Shown here in pieces: positions 1 through 8,085 of a DNA stretch of 46,695 bases; the stretch's first letter is position 1, and the number at the start of each line of letters is the position of its first letter. Source of the stretch: Actinomycetes bacterium (GTDB lineage: Bacteria > Actinomycetota > Thermoleophilia > Gaiellales > F1-60-MAGs149); NCBI GenBank assembly GCA_025360225.1, contig JANYCN010000056.1:1-46695 (forward strand), in the 5' to 3' direction. Both the position numbers and the translations under genes were made by a program. The notes below the pieces were generated by a model. That model made no database searches. It saw nothing but the letters and a program-made list of their open reading frames with translations, and had not been told where the DNA came from.

Positions 1-61
1 GCTCGATACGCTCCCAGAGCGCGTCCGAGACGCGCCAGCCCTCATCGCGTGCTGCAATCAC
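1..61 (-). CDS. IS5-family-like transposase, N-terminal fragment (continues beyond window)
   Basis: Read on the minus strand from a GTG at 61-59, the frame gives an N-terminus ending WRVSDALWERIE, which resembles the start of IS5-type transposases (a WxVSDxLWxxIEPLLP pattern). Only 20 codons lie in the window, so the DDE catalytic residues cannot be checked. An AAAGGAGGT ribosome-binding site lies 4 nt before the GTG and forms one arm of a perfect hairpin (66-101). The GTG start is chosen because of this site. The family call is an inference from a short match. Confidence 0.55.
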   Translation of the reverse strand, partial: MIAARDEGWRVSDALWERIE

Positions 62-65
62 GCGT

Positions 66-101
66 ACCTCCTTTGTCACCCCGAAAGGTGGCAAAGGAGG
101 T
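66..101 (-). promoter_or_regulatory. Hairpin that sequesters the transposase ribosome-binding site
   Basis: ACCTCCTTTGTCACC (66-80) pairs with GGTGGCAAAGGAGGT (87-101) around a CCGAAA loop. The stem is 15 positions with one G-T wobble. On the minus strand the 3' arm is the AAAGGAGGT ribosome-binding site of the transposase. Several IS elements are known to hide their translation start this way on read-through transcripts from outside the element; that function here is inferred. Confidence 0.6.
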
Positions 102-140
102 CCCGGGCGCCCCCTCACGAGCTACTGAGACGGACCCTTA

Positions 141-207
141 GCGTGTCAAGGCCTTCGCCTTGACACGCGTGCGAGCGGGCGTGCTATCCAGCACGCCCGC
201 GATCAGC
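141..207 (+). repeat. Repeat module H, copy 1: two tandem perfect hairpins
   Basis: The first hairpin is GCGTGTCAAGGC (141-152), loop CTTC, GCCTTGACACGC (157-168). The second is GCGGGCGTGCT (175-185), loop ATCC, AGCACGCCCGC (190-200). Both stems are perfect. The block, including the trailing GATCAGCAA, recurs at 40840-40906 almost unchanged. The only clear difference is the first tetraloop (CTTC here, GAAC there), which leaves the stem intact. It lies just downstream of the end of the transposase element and upstream of ftsK. Confidence 0.8.
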
Positions 208-212
208 AACCG

Positions 213-284
213 CTGCGCGACGCGCAACGCTCCCGCTCGCTCCAGACACCGAATGACCATGCCATCTGACAATCACACCACTAG
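213..284 (+). repeat. Repeat module M, copy 1
   Basis: This 72-nt block starts CTGCGCGACGCGCAACGC and ends ACAATCACACCACTAG. It recurs inverted at 40977-41049, diverged at 31001-31067 (across the nrnA/truB junction), and as a partial copy at 41158-41193. The core CGCTCCCGCTCGCTCCA is identical in the three long copies. I see no coding sequence in it that is kept between copies. The remaining stretch to 341 holds nothing I recognise. Confidence 0.75.
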
Positions 285-341
285 CAGCGCCCCTGCGGCC
301 GACCGCGCAGGACTCGACGAGCGGGAAGCGAACGGGAATCC

Positions 342-2666
342 ATGGCGAGCAAGTCCCGCACCCGTCGTCCTGCCGCAAAGCGGCCCGCGGTGCGCAAGCC
401 CGCGACCCCCACGACACGTGGACGCGCACCGGCGCGCAAGCGTCCGGCGCCGCGGAAGGCGGCGAGCCGCGAGCCGCTCCTGAGCCCGCGCCAGCTCGGC
501 GACCTCGTCGGGCTTGCCGTCGCGGCGCTCGGCGCGTTCGCGATGCTCGTCGTCTGGTTCTCCTGGGACGGTGCGTTTCTCGGACACTGGCTTGGCGGCG
601 TGCTGCGAGACACCGTTGGACGAGGGGCCGCGCTGGTGCCGCCCGTCGCCGGTATCGCCGCCGCCGTCCTTTTTTCGCACGGTGCCCGGCCGCGGCTCCG
701 CTCGCTGGCGCTCGGCGCCACGCTCGCGGCATCGGGGATCTTGCTCGCGCTCGCGGACGGCACGACGACGCTGCCGGGCGCTCGCGTCCACGGCGGCCTC
801 GTCGGCGACACCGTCCACCACGTGATCTCGGGGCTGGTCGGCGAGGCCGGCGTGATCGTCGTCAGCGGTTTCGGCATCGTTGCCGGCGTCCTGCTCATCA
901 CCGGCGCGTCTGTTGCCGCGATCAGCGATCGGCTCCGCTATGAGGTCGTTGAGACTGCCCGTGCTGTCCGAGCCGCGGTTCCCGAGCGCGGGCTCCGACC
1001 TGATCGCCCGGTCGCCGCGCCGATCCCGGCTCGGGCGCCGAGCTCACCACGGCGCAACGTTGCCGCAGCGGTGATCGAGGAGCCGGTGCCCTGGCCGGAG
1101 CTCACACCGAGCTGGGAGAGCGACGGCGACGAGGCGTCTGTCGACGCGTTCGAACCGGTGATCGCTCCGATCAGCCCGCAGCCTGCACCGACAGAGGAGC
1201 GCACGCTCGAGGCGCCACTGCACGGCACCGACGCCCCATACCGTCTGCCCGATCCCGAGGCGCTCGTTCGTTCGACGCCGGTCGCGCGTACCGCCGCCGC
1301 CGAGGAGCGCACCGCGGCGCAGCTTCTCGAGGCGCTCGGCCACTTCGGCATCGAGGCTCGGCTCGTTGGAGCCGTCTCCGGGCCGAGGGTTACGCGCTAC
1401 GAGATCCAGCTCGCACCGGGAACGAAGGTGGGAAAGGTGTCGGCGCTGCGCGACGACCTCGCCTACGCGCTCGCAACCACCGAGATTCGCATCCTCGCAC
1501 CGATTCCGGGTAAGCAGGCGGTCGGCGTCGAGGTTCCGAACACGAACCCGAACCTCGTCACGCTGGGAGACGTGTACGGCCAGCACCCGGCCGGGGCAAG
1601 CCCGCTCTCCGTGTGGCTCGGCAAGGACATCTCCGGCAACAACGTCAGCTGCGACCTCGCGAAGATGCCGCACATCCTGATCGCCGGTACGACAGGGTCG
1701 GGCAAGTCGGGATGCGTCAACGCGATGCTCGTCTCGATCCTGCTGAACGCGACGCCCGATCAGGTTCGGATGATCCTGATCGACCCGAAGAAGGTCGAGC
1801 TGAACCACTACGAGGCGATCCCGCACCTGCTCACGCCGGTCGTCACGAACGTCAAACAGGCTGCCGCGGCGCTGCTCAACATCGTCACCGAGATGGAGCG
1901 TCGGTACGAGATGCTCGGTGCAGCGCGGACGCGCAACATCGTCGAGTTCAATCGCGTCCGCCAGGAGGCGGGGCGTGAGACGATCCCGTACGTGCTCGTG
2001 GTGATCGACGAGCTCGCAGACCTGATGATGGTGTCCCCGGCAGAGGTCGAGGACGCGATCATCCGCCTCGCCCAGAAGTCGCGGGCTGTCGGCATCCACC
2101 TCGTGCTGGCCACGCAACGCCCATCGGTTGACGTGATCACGGGGATGATCAAGGCGAACGTGCCGAGCCGCGTCGCCTTCGCGGTGTCAAGCATGACCGA
2201 CTCGCGCGTGATCCTCGATACCGGTGGCGCCGAGAGCCTGCTCGGGCAGGGTGACATGTTGTACCGGCCGCTCGGGACATCACGGATGCTGCGGGTACAG
2301 GGCGCCTACGTGACGGAGGAGGAGATCGGCCTCGTCGTTGAGCAGTGCCGCGACCAGGGTGAGCCGGAGTTCGCCGAGTCGCTGCTCGACCTGCCCGAGT
2401 TCGTCGCTCGCGACGGTGACGGGCGTGGGGAGGGCGACCTTGACCCTGACCGAGACGAGCTGCTGGACGACGCGATCCGTCTCGTCGTGAACCACGAGAC
2501 GGCGTCGGTGTCTCTGATCCAGCGGCGTCTTCGCGTCGGCTACACGCGGGCTGGGAGGCTGATCGACATGCTCGAACGCCGTGGCGTGATCTCAGGCTAC
2601 GAGGGGTCGAAGCCACGGCAGGTGCTGATCACCGAGGCCGACCTCCCGCGGCTCCTGGCAGGCTGA
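342..2666 (+). CDS. ftsK: DNA translocase FtsK/SpoIIIE
   Basis: This membrane-anchored ATPase pumps chromosomal DNA through the closing septum or spore membrane. It has 774 aa. The first 45 residues are rich in Lys, Arg, Pro and Ala. Hydrophobic segments follow at about 55-195, then an acidic and Pro-rich linker to about 320. The FtsK alpha domain (GPRVTRYEIQLAPG) comes next, then Walker A (AGTTGSGKS, about 450), Walker B (VLVVIDELADLMM, about 555) and a C-terminal winged-helix gamma domain (about 705-770) of the kind that reads polar chromosomal motifs. The ATG at 342 is used because the basic leader is typical; the ribosome-binding site is weak. The next gene starts 1 nt after the stop, so the two are probably cotranscribed. 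Confidence 0.95.
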   Translation: MASKSRTRRPAAKRPAVRKPATPTTRGRAPARKRPAPRKAASREPLLSPRQLGDLVGLAVAALGAFAMLVVWFSWDGAFLGHWLGGVLRDTVGRGAALVPPVAGIAAAVLFSHGARPRLRSLALGATLAASGILLALADGTTTLPGARVHGGLVGDTVHHVISGLVGEAGVIVVSGFGIVAGVLLITGASVAAISDRLRYEVVETARAVRAAVPERGLRPDRPVAAPIPARAPSSPRRNVAAAVIEEPVPWPELTPSWESDGDEASVDAFEPVIAPISPQPAPTEERTLEAPLHGTDAPYRLPDPEALVRSTPVARTAAAEERTAAQLLEALGHFGIEARLVGAVSGPRVTRYEIQLAPGTKVGKVSALRDDLAYALATTEIRILAPIPGKQAVGVEVPNTNPNLVTLGDVYGQHPAGASPLSVWLGKDISGNNVSCDLAKMPHILIAGTTGSGKSGCVNAMLVSILLNATPDQVRMILIDPKKVELNHYEAIPHLLTPVVTNVKQAAAALLNIVTEMERRYEMLGAARTRNIVEFNRVRQEAGRETIPYVLVVIDELADLMMVSPAEVEDAIIRLAQKSRAVGIHLVLATQRPSVDVITGMIKANVPSRVAFAVSSMTDSRVILDTGGAESLLGQGDMLYRPLGTSRMLRVQGAYVTEEEIGLVVEQCRDQGEPEFAESLLDLPEFVARDGDGRGEGDLDPDRDELLDDAIRLVVNHETASVSLIQRRLRVGYTRAGRLIDMLERRGVISGYEGSKPRQVLITEADLPRLLAG

Positions 2667-2667
2667 C

Positions 2668-2991
2668 GTGGATCGCCTACGGCGCTGGCTGCCGGCCCTC
2701 CTGGCAGGCGTCATCGCCGAGTTCGGCGTCGCGGTTGCCTTCCATCAGGGCTGGATCGGCGGCACGCTCGCGGGCCTCGCGTTTCTTCCCACCGCCGTGA
2801 TCCTCGGATGGGCGTTCGGCGCTGCACGGGGCATCGCGGCCGCTTTGCTGCCGCTGCTCGTGCTCGGAACGCTCGACCAGCTGCGTGCGCGTCCGGCCGC
2901 AGGTGCCATCGCAGCGATCGCCTACGTCGCTCTGCTCCTCGCGTTTCTCGCCGGAATGACGGGGGCGATGCGCGCCCGCTACCGGCGCTGA
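2668..2991 (+). CDS. Small membrane protein, unknown function
   Basis: The protein has 107 aa, starts with GTG and lies 1 nt after the ftsK stop, so it is probably translated by coupling. It consists of three to four hydrophobic segments (about 6-25, 33-52, 54-72, 77-100) separated by short Arg-bearing loops, and ends in a basic tail (MRARYRR). I recognise no family motif. The position after ftsK suggests a membrane role but shows nothing specific. Confidence 0.7.
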   Translation: MDRLRRWLPALLAGVIAEFGVAVAFHQGWIGGTLAGLAFLPTAVILGWAFGAARGIAAALLPLLVLGTLDQLRARPAAGAIAAIAYVALLLAFLAGMTGAMRARYRR

Positions 2992-3035
2992 GGATCACGG
3001 AGAGATCGTCGGGTTCGCCCGTCCGTCGGTCGGCG

Positions 3036-3041
3036 TAGTAT
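3036..3041 (+). promoter_or_regulatory. Probable -10 box of the BMP transporter operon
   Basis: TAGTAT at 3036-3041 lies 35 nt before the TTG start of the lipoprotein gene. The same hexamer lies just before the tRNA-Arg gene. No convincing -35 box is visible. Confidence 0.45.
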
Positions 3042-3076
3042 GCTCGCCGAACACACGTCAAGCGAAGGAGGAACGC

Positions 3077-4180
3077 TTGAAGACGACACGATGGTGGGCG
3101 ACCGCGCTCACGACGGGCGCGCTCGCGCTCACGGCCGCAGCCTGTGGCTCAAGCGACACGACGAGCACGCCGAGCACGACCGGCGGCGCCCCTGCTACGG
3201 GTGCCTCGACGGGCGGCGCGCCGACGACCGCGGCGAAGACCTTCAAGGTCGGTCTCGTCACGGACATTGGCGGTCTCAACGACAAGGGCTTCAACATGCT
3301 CGCCAACAAGGGACTCGAGGCCGCGAAGGCTGACCTCGGGATCACCGGCGACGTGAAGGAGTCGAAGGCGCCGACGGACTACATCCCGAACCTGCAGGGC
3401 TTTGCGCAGAACGGGTACGACATGGTGATCGCGGTCGGCTTCCTGATGGCTGACTCCGTCGCACAGGTCGCAAAGCAGTACCCGAACGTCAAGTTCGCGA
3501 TCATCGACAGCTCGGCGATCGACTTCAAGACGAACGCGCCGGTCGCCCCGAACCTGACCGGCCTGTTGTTCAAGGAGCAGGAGGCCGGCTATCTCGTTGG
3601 CACCCTGGTCGGCGCGATCCAGAAGGCAGGCGGCATGCCTGGCTTCAAGACCGGCGGCTCGCTCGCGAGCGTCGGCGGCATCAAGATACCGCCGGTTGAT
3701 CGCTACATCGCCGGCTTCCAGGCTGGCGCCCAGGCGGCTGACCCGGGTGTCAAGATGCTCAACGGCTACTCGGGCGACTTCGCCGCCCAGGCCAAGTGCA
3801 AGGAGCTCGCGTCGAGCCAGATCGGCAAGGGCGCGGACGTCGTCTTCCAGGTTGCCGGCGGCTGTGGCCTCGGCGCGCTGCAGGCGGCGAAGGACGCAGG
3901 CGTCTGGGGCATCGGTGTCGACACCGACCAGTCGGCCGTGAACGATCACGTCATCGCGTCGGCGACGAAGAAGGTCGACGCCGCCGTGCACGCCGCGATC
4001 AAGGGCCTCGTTGACGGTTCCCTCGGCGGCGGCACGGACATGGTCTTCGGTCTCGCTGAGGACGGCGTTGGCATCGAAGGCATCAACGCCGCCGTGCCTC
4101 AGGCAGCGAAGGATGCCGTCGACGCCGCGATCGCTGCGGTCAAGGCCGGGTCAGTAACGATTCCGTCGTCCGTCAAGTAG
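3077..4180 (+). CDS. BMP-family substrate-binding lipoprotein (nucleoside-type ABC importer)
   Basis: This extracellular lipoprotein captures the substrate for the ABC importer encoded downstream. It has 367 aa with a TTG start. AAGGAGG at 3065-3071, 5 nt before the TTG, fixes the start. A type-II signal peptide ends at Cys23 (TAAACGSS), followed by a Ser/Thr/Gly/Ala linker. The mature part reads VGLVTDIGGLNDKGFN, the BMP/PnrA signature, with the later family blocks GYDMVIAVGF, GVWGIGVDTDQS and GLAEDGVGI. BMP proteins with this partner set (NupN/BmpA type) bind purine or other nucleosides. The exact substrate cannot be read from the sequence. Confidence 0.92.
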   Translation: MKTTRWWATALTTGALALTAAACGSSDTTSTPSTTGGAPATGASTGGAPTTAAKTFKVGLVTDIGGLNDKGFNMLANKGLEAAKADLGITGDVKESKAPTDYIPNLQGFAQNGYDMVIAVGFLMADSVAQVAKQYPNVKFAIIDSSAIDFKTNAPVAPNLTGLLFKEQEAGYLVGTLVGAIQKAGGMPGFKTGGSLASVGGIKIPPVDRYIAGFQAGAQAADPGVKMLNGYSGDFAAQAKCKELASSQIGKGADVVFQVAGGCGLGALQAAKDAGVWGIGVDTDQSAVNDHVIASATKKVDAAVHAAIKGLVDGSLGGGTDMVFGLAEDGVGIEGINAAVPQAAKDAVDAAIAAVKAGSVTIPSSVK

Positions 4181-4192
4181 CTCGTCCTGCGG

Positions 4193-5752
4193 ATGGCACA
4201 TGAGCCCTCCGAACGCTCGTCGTCTGACGCCCCGGAGCTCGCGCTCGAGCTCCGGGGCGTCACGAAGCGTTTCCCAGGCGTCGTCGCGAACGATCGTGTC
4301 GACCTTGACCTTCGCCGTGGCGAGGTGCATGCGCTCCTCGGGGAGAACGGCGCGGGGAAGTCGACGCTAATGAACGTCGTCTACGGCCTGTACGGCGCCG
4401 ACGAGGGAGAGGTCCTCGTCGATGGCAAGGCCGTCTCGTTCGGATCGGCGGCCGACGCCATCGCAGCTGGGATCGGCATGGTGCACCAGCATTTCATGCT
4501 GATCCCGGTGATGACAGTGGCCGAGAACATCGTGTTGCACGCAGAGCCGCGGAGCGGTGTGCAGCTCGACATGGTTGCCGCCCATGCACGCGTGGAGGAT
4601 CTGGCGGCGCGGTACGGGCTTGCCGTCGACGCGCGAGCGCGTGTCGAGGACATCGGCGTTGCGATGCAACAGCGCGCCGAGATCCTGAAGGCGCTGTACC
4701 GCGATGCGCGGATCCTGATCCTCGACGAGCCGACCGGCGTGCTGACGCCCGGTGAGGCGCTCGACCTGTTCGCGGTCCTGCGCGAGCTGAAGGCGCGCGG
4801 CACGTCGATCATCATCATCACGCACAAGCTCGACGAGGTGCTCGCCGTCGCCGACCGTGTCACGGTGCTGCGCCGCGGTAGCAAGGTTGGAACGGTGGAC
4901 GCTGCGCGCGCGACCGAGCGCGAGCTAGCCGAGCTGATGGTGGGGCGCCACGTGCTGCTCGAGGTGGAGCGCGGCGCGCCCACGCCGGGCGCGGACGTGC
5001 TCGTGATCAAAGGGCTCGCGGTCCGTGACGATCGAGGGCTTCCCGCCGTCAGAGAGCTGAACCTCACCGCGCGGGCGGGCGAGATCGTGGGGATCGCCGG
5101 CGTTGACGGGAACGGGCAGAAGGAGCTCGTCGAGGCGATCGCCGGCATGCGTCGTCCGAGCGCCGGCTCGATCGTCGTGGATGGCAAGGCGATCACGCGT
5201 TGCTCGCCGCGGAGCGCGTTCGAGGCAGGCGTCGGGCACGTCCCCGAGGACCGTCACGCGCACGGGCTGGTGCTTGACTTCACGCTCGCGGAGAACGCGG
5301 CGTTGCGCGACTACTACCGCCCGCCGATCTCACGGCGCGGCTGGCTTGACCGTGCGTCGATGGTCGAGCGCGTCCGGGGGTTCATCGAGCAGTACGACGT
5401 GCGCGGTGGCGGCGCGCACACGCCGGCAGGGTCGCTGTCCGGCGGCAACCAGCAGAAGGTCGTGCTCGCGCGGGAGATCCAGGGCGACCCCCGGCTCCTC
5501 CTCGCGTCGCAGCCGACCCGGGGCCTCGACGTCGGCGCGATCGAGTTCGTGCACCGCCGCCTCGTGGAGCAACGCGACGCGGGCAGAGCAGTGCTCCTGG
5601 TGTCGTTCGAGCTCGACGAGATCCTTGGGCTCGCCGACCGGATCCTCGTGCTCTATGAGGGGCGCGTCGTGCTCGAGCGCGCCTCCGGAACGACGAGCGC
5701 CGAGGAGCTCGGGCTGGCGATGGCCGGCGGGCTCGCGGAGCCGGGCGCATGA
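4193..5752 (+). CDS. ABC transporter ATPase, two nucleotide-binding domains (NupO/YufO type)
   Basis: This protein powers the importer. It has 519 aa and two fused ABC domains. The first has Walker A GENGAGKST, the signature-region MQQRAEILKALYR and Walker B ILILDEPTGVLTP. The second has a degenerate Walker A (GVDGNGQKE), signature LSGGNQQKVVLAREI and ASQPTRGLDVGA. A strong second signature with a weak second Walker A is typical of the sugar/nucleoside (RbsA/YufO) class. The ATG lies 12 nt after the lipoprotein stop with a weak ribosome-binding site. A 15-bp perfect stem at 4227-4260 lies inside codons 12-23. The gene overlaps the next permease by 4 nt (ATGA). Confidence 0.93.
   Translation: MAHEPSERSSSDAPELALELRGVTKRFPGVVANDRVDLDLRRGEVHALLGENGAGKSTLMNVVYGLYGADEGEVLVDGKAVSFGSAADAIAAGIGMVHQHFMLIPVMTVAENIVLHAEPRSGVQLDMVAAHARVEDLAARYGLAVDARARVEDIGVAMQQRAEILKALYRDARILILDEPTGVLTPGEALDLFAVLRELKARGTSIIIITHKLDEVLAVADRVTVLRRGSKVGTVDAARATERELAELMVGRHVLLEVERGAPTPGADVLVIKGLAVRDDRGLPAVRELNLTARAGEIVGIAGVDGNGQKELVEAIAGMRRPSAGSIVVDGKAITRCSPRSAFEAGVGHVPEDRHAHGLVLDFTLAENAALRDYYRPPISRRGWLDRASMVERVRGFIEQYDVRGGGAHTPAGSLSGGNQQKVVLAREIQGDPRLLLASQPTRGLDVGAIEFVHRRLVEQRDAGRAVLLVSFELDEILGLADRILVLYEGRVVLERASGTTSAEELGLAMAGGLAEPGA
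4227..4260 (+). promoter_or_regulatory. 15-bp perfect hairpin in the start of the ATPase gene
   Basis: ACGCCCCGGAGCTCG (4227-4241) pairs perfectly with CGAGCTCCGGGGCGT (4246-4260) around a CGCT loop. It lies 46 nt after the lipoprotein gene stop and within ATPase codons 12-23. A GC-rich stem between a binding-protein gene and its transporter genes often lowers downstream expression or protects the upstream 3' end. That role is inferred. Confidence 0.55.
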
Positions 5753-6870
5753 GCGATCGACGCGTCCGGTTCCTGACGCCAGTCGTGACCGTGGTGCTGG
5801 CATTCGTCGTCGGCGGGCTCGTCGTCCTCGCGAGCAGCGCGAACCCGCTCGTCGTGTACCGCTCGATGTTCGTCGGCGCCGGCTTCGACTGGCCGTTCCA
5901 CCTTCTGCCCGGCAACCCGTTCGGCGTGAACGAGATGATCGCTGCCTCAAACCTGCAATCGACGCTCGTCGAAGCGACGCCGCTGGTCCTGACCGGTCTG
6001 GCGGTGGCCTTCGCGTTCCGCTGCGGCATGTTCAACATCGGCGGTCAGGGGCAGTTCTGGATCGGCAGCACCGCCGCGTTCCTCTGCGCCGAGCACGTCG
6101 CCCAGAACCAGCTCGGTACGTGGCTCGGCGTGCTCGCAGGGATGATCGCGGGCATGGTGTGGGGTGCGATCCCCGGGTTCCTGAAGGCGTTCCGGGGCGC
6201 CCACGAGGTGATCACGACGATCATGCTGAACTGGATCGCGATCTTCATGGTGTCCTGGCTCTTCGGTCTGAACGGTCCGTTCGTCGGCGAGGGCAACACC
6301 CAGCCGATCAGCGACACGCTGCCCGACACGGCGTGGCTGCCGACGATCTGGGGCGTGCTCCAGCCGGTGACGGCTGGGCTCTTCGTCGCGTTGGCAGCGG
6401 CGTTCGTGTACGGCGTGATCCTGCGACGCACGACGCTCGGCTTCGCGGTTCGCGCGGTCGGGTTCAACGCCGACGCCGCCCGGTACGCCGGCATCTCGGT
6501 GCGACGGTCAATGGTTCTCGCGATGGCGCTGTCGGGAGGGTTCGCCGGGCTCGCCGGCTCGGTCTCGGTGCTCGGCACCGATCACCGGATCACCTCGCTC
6601 GACGTGTTCGCCTCCCAGCTCGGGTTCACGGGGATTGCCGTCGCCCTGCTCGGCCGCAACACGCCGCTCGGCGTCGTCCTCGGCGCCCTCCTGTTCGCCG
6701 CTCTCGACGCCGGCGCCCGGAACCTTGGCGGCGACTTCTCGCCGGAGCTCGCCCGTTCGCTCGCCACCGTGATCCAGGGCACGATCATCCTGATCGTCGG
6801 CGGCGAGCAGGTCGTCCGGTGGGCGTTTGTCCGCCGCAGACGGGCGCTCGCAAACGAGGCGGCAGGATGA
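5749..6870 (+). CDS. ABC transporter permease (NupP/YufP type)
   Basis: First of the two membrane subunits that form the translocation channel. It has 373 aa with about ten hydrophobic segments and the conserved blocks GLAVAFAFRCGMFNIGGQGQ (about 81-100), EVITTIMLNW (about 152) and GFNADAARYAGISV (about 239), all typical of the branched-chain/sugar/nucleoside permease family. The start overlaps the ATPase stop as ATGA, and the stop overlaps the next start as ATGA, so translation of the three genes is coupled. Confidence 0.92.
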   Translation: MSDRRVRFLTPVVTVVLAFVVGGLVVLASSANPLVVYRSMFVGAGFDWPFHLLPGNPFGVNEMIAASNLQSTLVEATPLVLTGLAVAFAFRCGMFNIGGQGQFWIGSTAAFLCAEHVAQNQLGTWLGVLAGMIAGMVWGAIPGFLKAFRGAHEVITTIMLNWIAIFMVSWLFGLNGPFVGEGNTQPISDTLPDTAWLPTIWGVLQPVTAGLFVALAAAFVYGVILRRTTLGFAVRAVGFNADAARYAGISVRRSMVLAMALSGGFAGLAGSVSVLGTDHRITSLDVFASQLGFTGIAVALLGRNTPLGVVLGALLFAALDAGARNLGGDFSPELARSLATVIQGTIILIVGGEQVVRWAFVRRRRALANEAAG

Positions 6871-8033
6871 CGCTGCGCCGTGTCGGGCAGAGCGGCGTCG
6901 TCCTCGGCTTCCTTGCGCTGCTCGTGACGATCCCGCCCGTGAACGCCCGCTCGCTGGCGGTGCCGCTCGTCCTCGCCGCGCTGGCAGCCGTTGCAGGGGG
7001 CGCGGCGCTCGTGCACGGCGAGCGGGCGCTCGGCGGGTACGCGGTCGCCGCCGGCGCCGTTGGTGGCCTGCTCGGGTGGGCGGCGACGTCGGCTGATCGT
7101 TCGACGGTGACGGCGATCGTCACGGCGGGGTTGTTCGCCTCGATGCTTCGCTACGCCACGCCGCTGCTGTTCGCTGGCCTCGGCGGGCTGTTTGCCGAGC
7201 GCAGCGGCGTCACGAACATCGGGCTCGAGGGGATGATGCTCACGGGTGCCTTCTTCGGCGTGCTCTGCGGCGAGAAGTCCGGATCGTGGGTGGTCGGACT
7301 GGTTGGAGCGGCGATCGCCGGCGGCCTGCTGGCGCTCGTCCACGCCTTCTTCTCGATCCACCTGCAAGCCGACCAGATCATCTCCGGTACCGCGATCAAC
7401 ATCCTCGCGACGGGAGGCACTGCGTACCTGTTCCGCGCGATCTACGGCACCGGCGGCTACCCGGAGGCGCCGCGGATCCCCGAGATCACGATCCCCGGCC
7501 TCGCACACGTGCCGCTCGTCGGCGGCGTGTTCGGCACGCTGAACCTGATGATCTGGGTCGTCTTCGCGCTGCTCGTCGCTGCGTGGTTCTTCGTCTTCCG
7601 CACGCCGTGGGGCCTTCGCCTGCGTGCCGTCGGTGAGCACCCGCGCGCGGCCGACACCGTCGGCATCAACGTGTACCGCGTGCGGTACGTTGCCGTCGTC
7701 AGCTCCGGCGTGCTCGCCGCGCTCGGCGGCGCGTACCTGTCGTTTGGGCTCCTGAGCTCGTTCTCCGAGGGGATGACCGCAGGCACCGGCTTCATCGCGC
7801 TCGCCGCACTGATCTTCGGCAAGTGGCGCCCGCTTGGGCTGTTCGGCGCCGCGCTCCTGTTCGGCCTCGCGTCGGCGCTCGGCAACAGTCTCCAGTCGAT
7901 CGGGACGCTGTCGGTCTTCTGGCTGTTCGTCGTCCAGGTCCTGCCATACGCGCTGACCCTGATCGCAGTGGTCGGCCTCGTGGGCCGCTCGATCCCGCCG
8001 GCCGCCGTCGGTCGGCCGTACGCGAAGCGGTGA
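6867..8033 (+). CDS. ABC transporter permease (NupQ/YufQ type)
   Basis: Second membrane subunit of the importer, 388 aa. The ATG at 6867 overlaps the previous stop. The same frame stays open far upstream, but that part is antisense-like noise over the ATPase and first permease. Conserved blocks are LRYATPLLFAGLGGLFAERSGV, NIGLEGMMLTGAF, ADQIISGTAINILATG and LRAVGEHPRAADTVGINV. The N-terminal 75 residues add extra hydrophobic segments before the core. No cytidine deaminase or nucleoside phosphorylase follows, although many such operons carry them, so the catabolic partners must lie elsewhere. Confidence 0.92.
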   Translation: MTLRRVGQSGVVLGFLALLVTIPPVNARSLAVPLVLAALAAVAGGAALVHGERALGGYAVAAGAVGGLLGWAATSADRSTVTAIVTAGLFASMLRYATPLLFAGLGGLFAERSGVTNIGLEGMMLTGAFFGVLCGEKSGSWVVGLVGAAIAGGLLALVHAFFSIHLQADQIISGTAINILATGGTAYLFRAIYGTGGYPEAPRIPEITIPGLAHVPLVGGVFGTLNLMIWVVFALLVAAWFFVFRTPWGLRLRAVGEHPRAADTVGINVYRVRYVAVVSSGVLAALGGAYLSFGLLSSFSEGMTAGTGFIALAALIFGKWRPLGLFGAALLFGLASALGNSLQSIGTLSVFWLFVVQVLPYALTLIAVVGLVGRSIPPAAVGRPYAKR

Positions 8034-8037
8034 ATCG

Positions 8038-8078
8038 CTGGAGGGGCGGGCCCGTCTGCACGGGACCCGCCCCTCCAG
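8038..8078. terminator. Shared terminator hairpin between convergent genes
   Basis: CTGGAGGGGCGGG (8038-8050) pairs perfectly with CCCGCCCCTCCAG (8066-8078). An inner CCCGT/ACGGG helix extends the stem with one bulged A. It lies 4 nt after the permease stop and 7 nt before the stop of the convergent giant gene, so it can serve both. No U-tract follows on either side, which is common in GC-rich actinomycetes. Confidence 0.8.
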
Positions 8079-8085
8079 AGACTCC

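Noticed and set aside
160-341. Small protein gene between the IS end and ftsK
   Set aside because: The frame consists of modules H and M, whose other copies have different frames and indels, so no protein is conserved.
5103-6866. Long upstream extension of the second permease frame
   Set aside because: It overlaps the ATPase and first permease in another frame and is Arg/Ser rich, typical of out-of-frame reading in GC-rich DNA.
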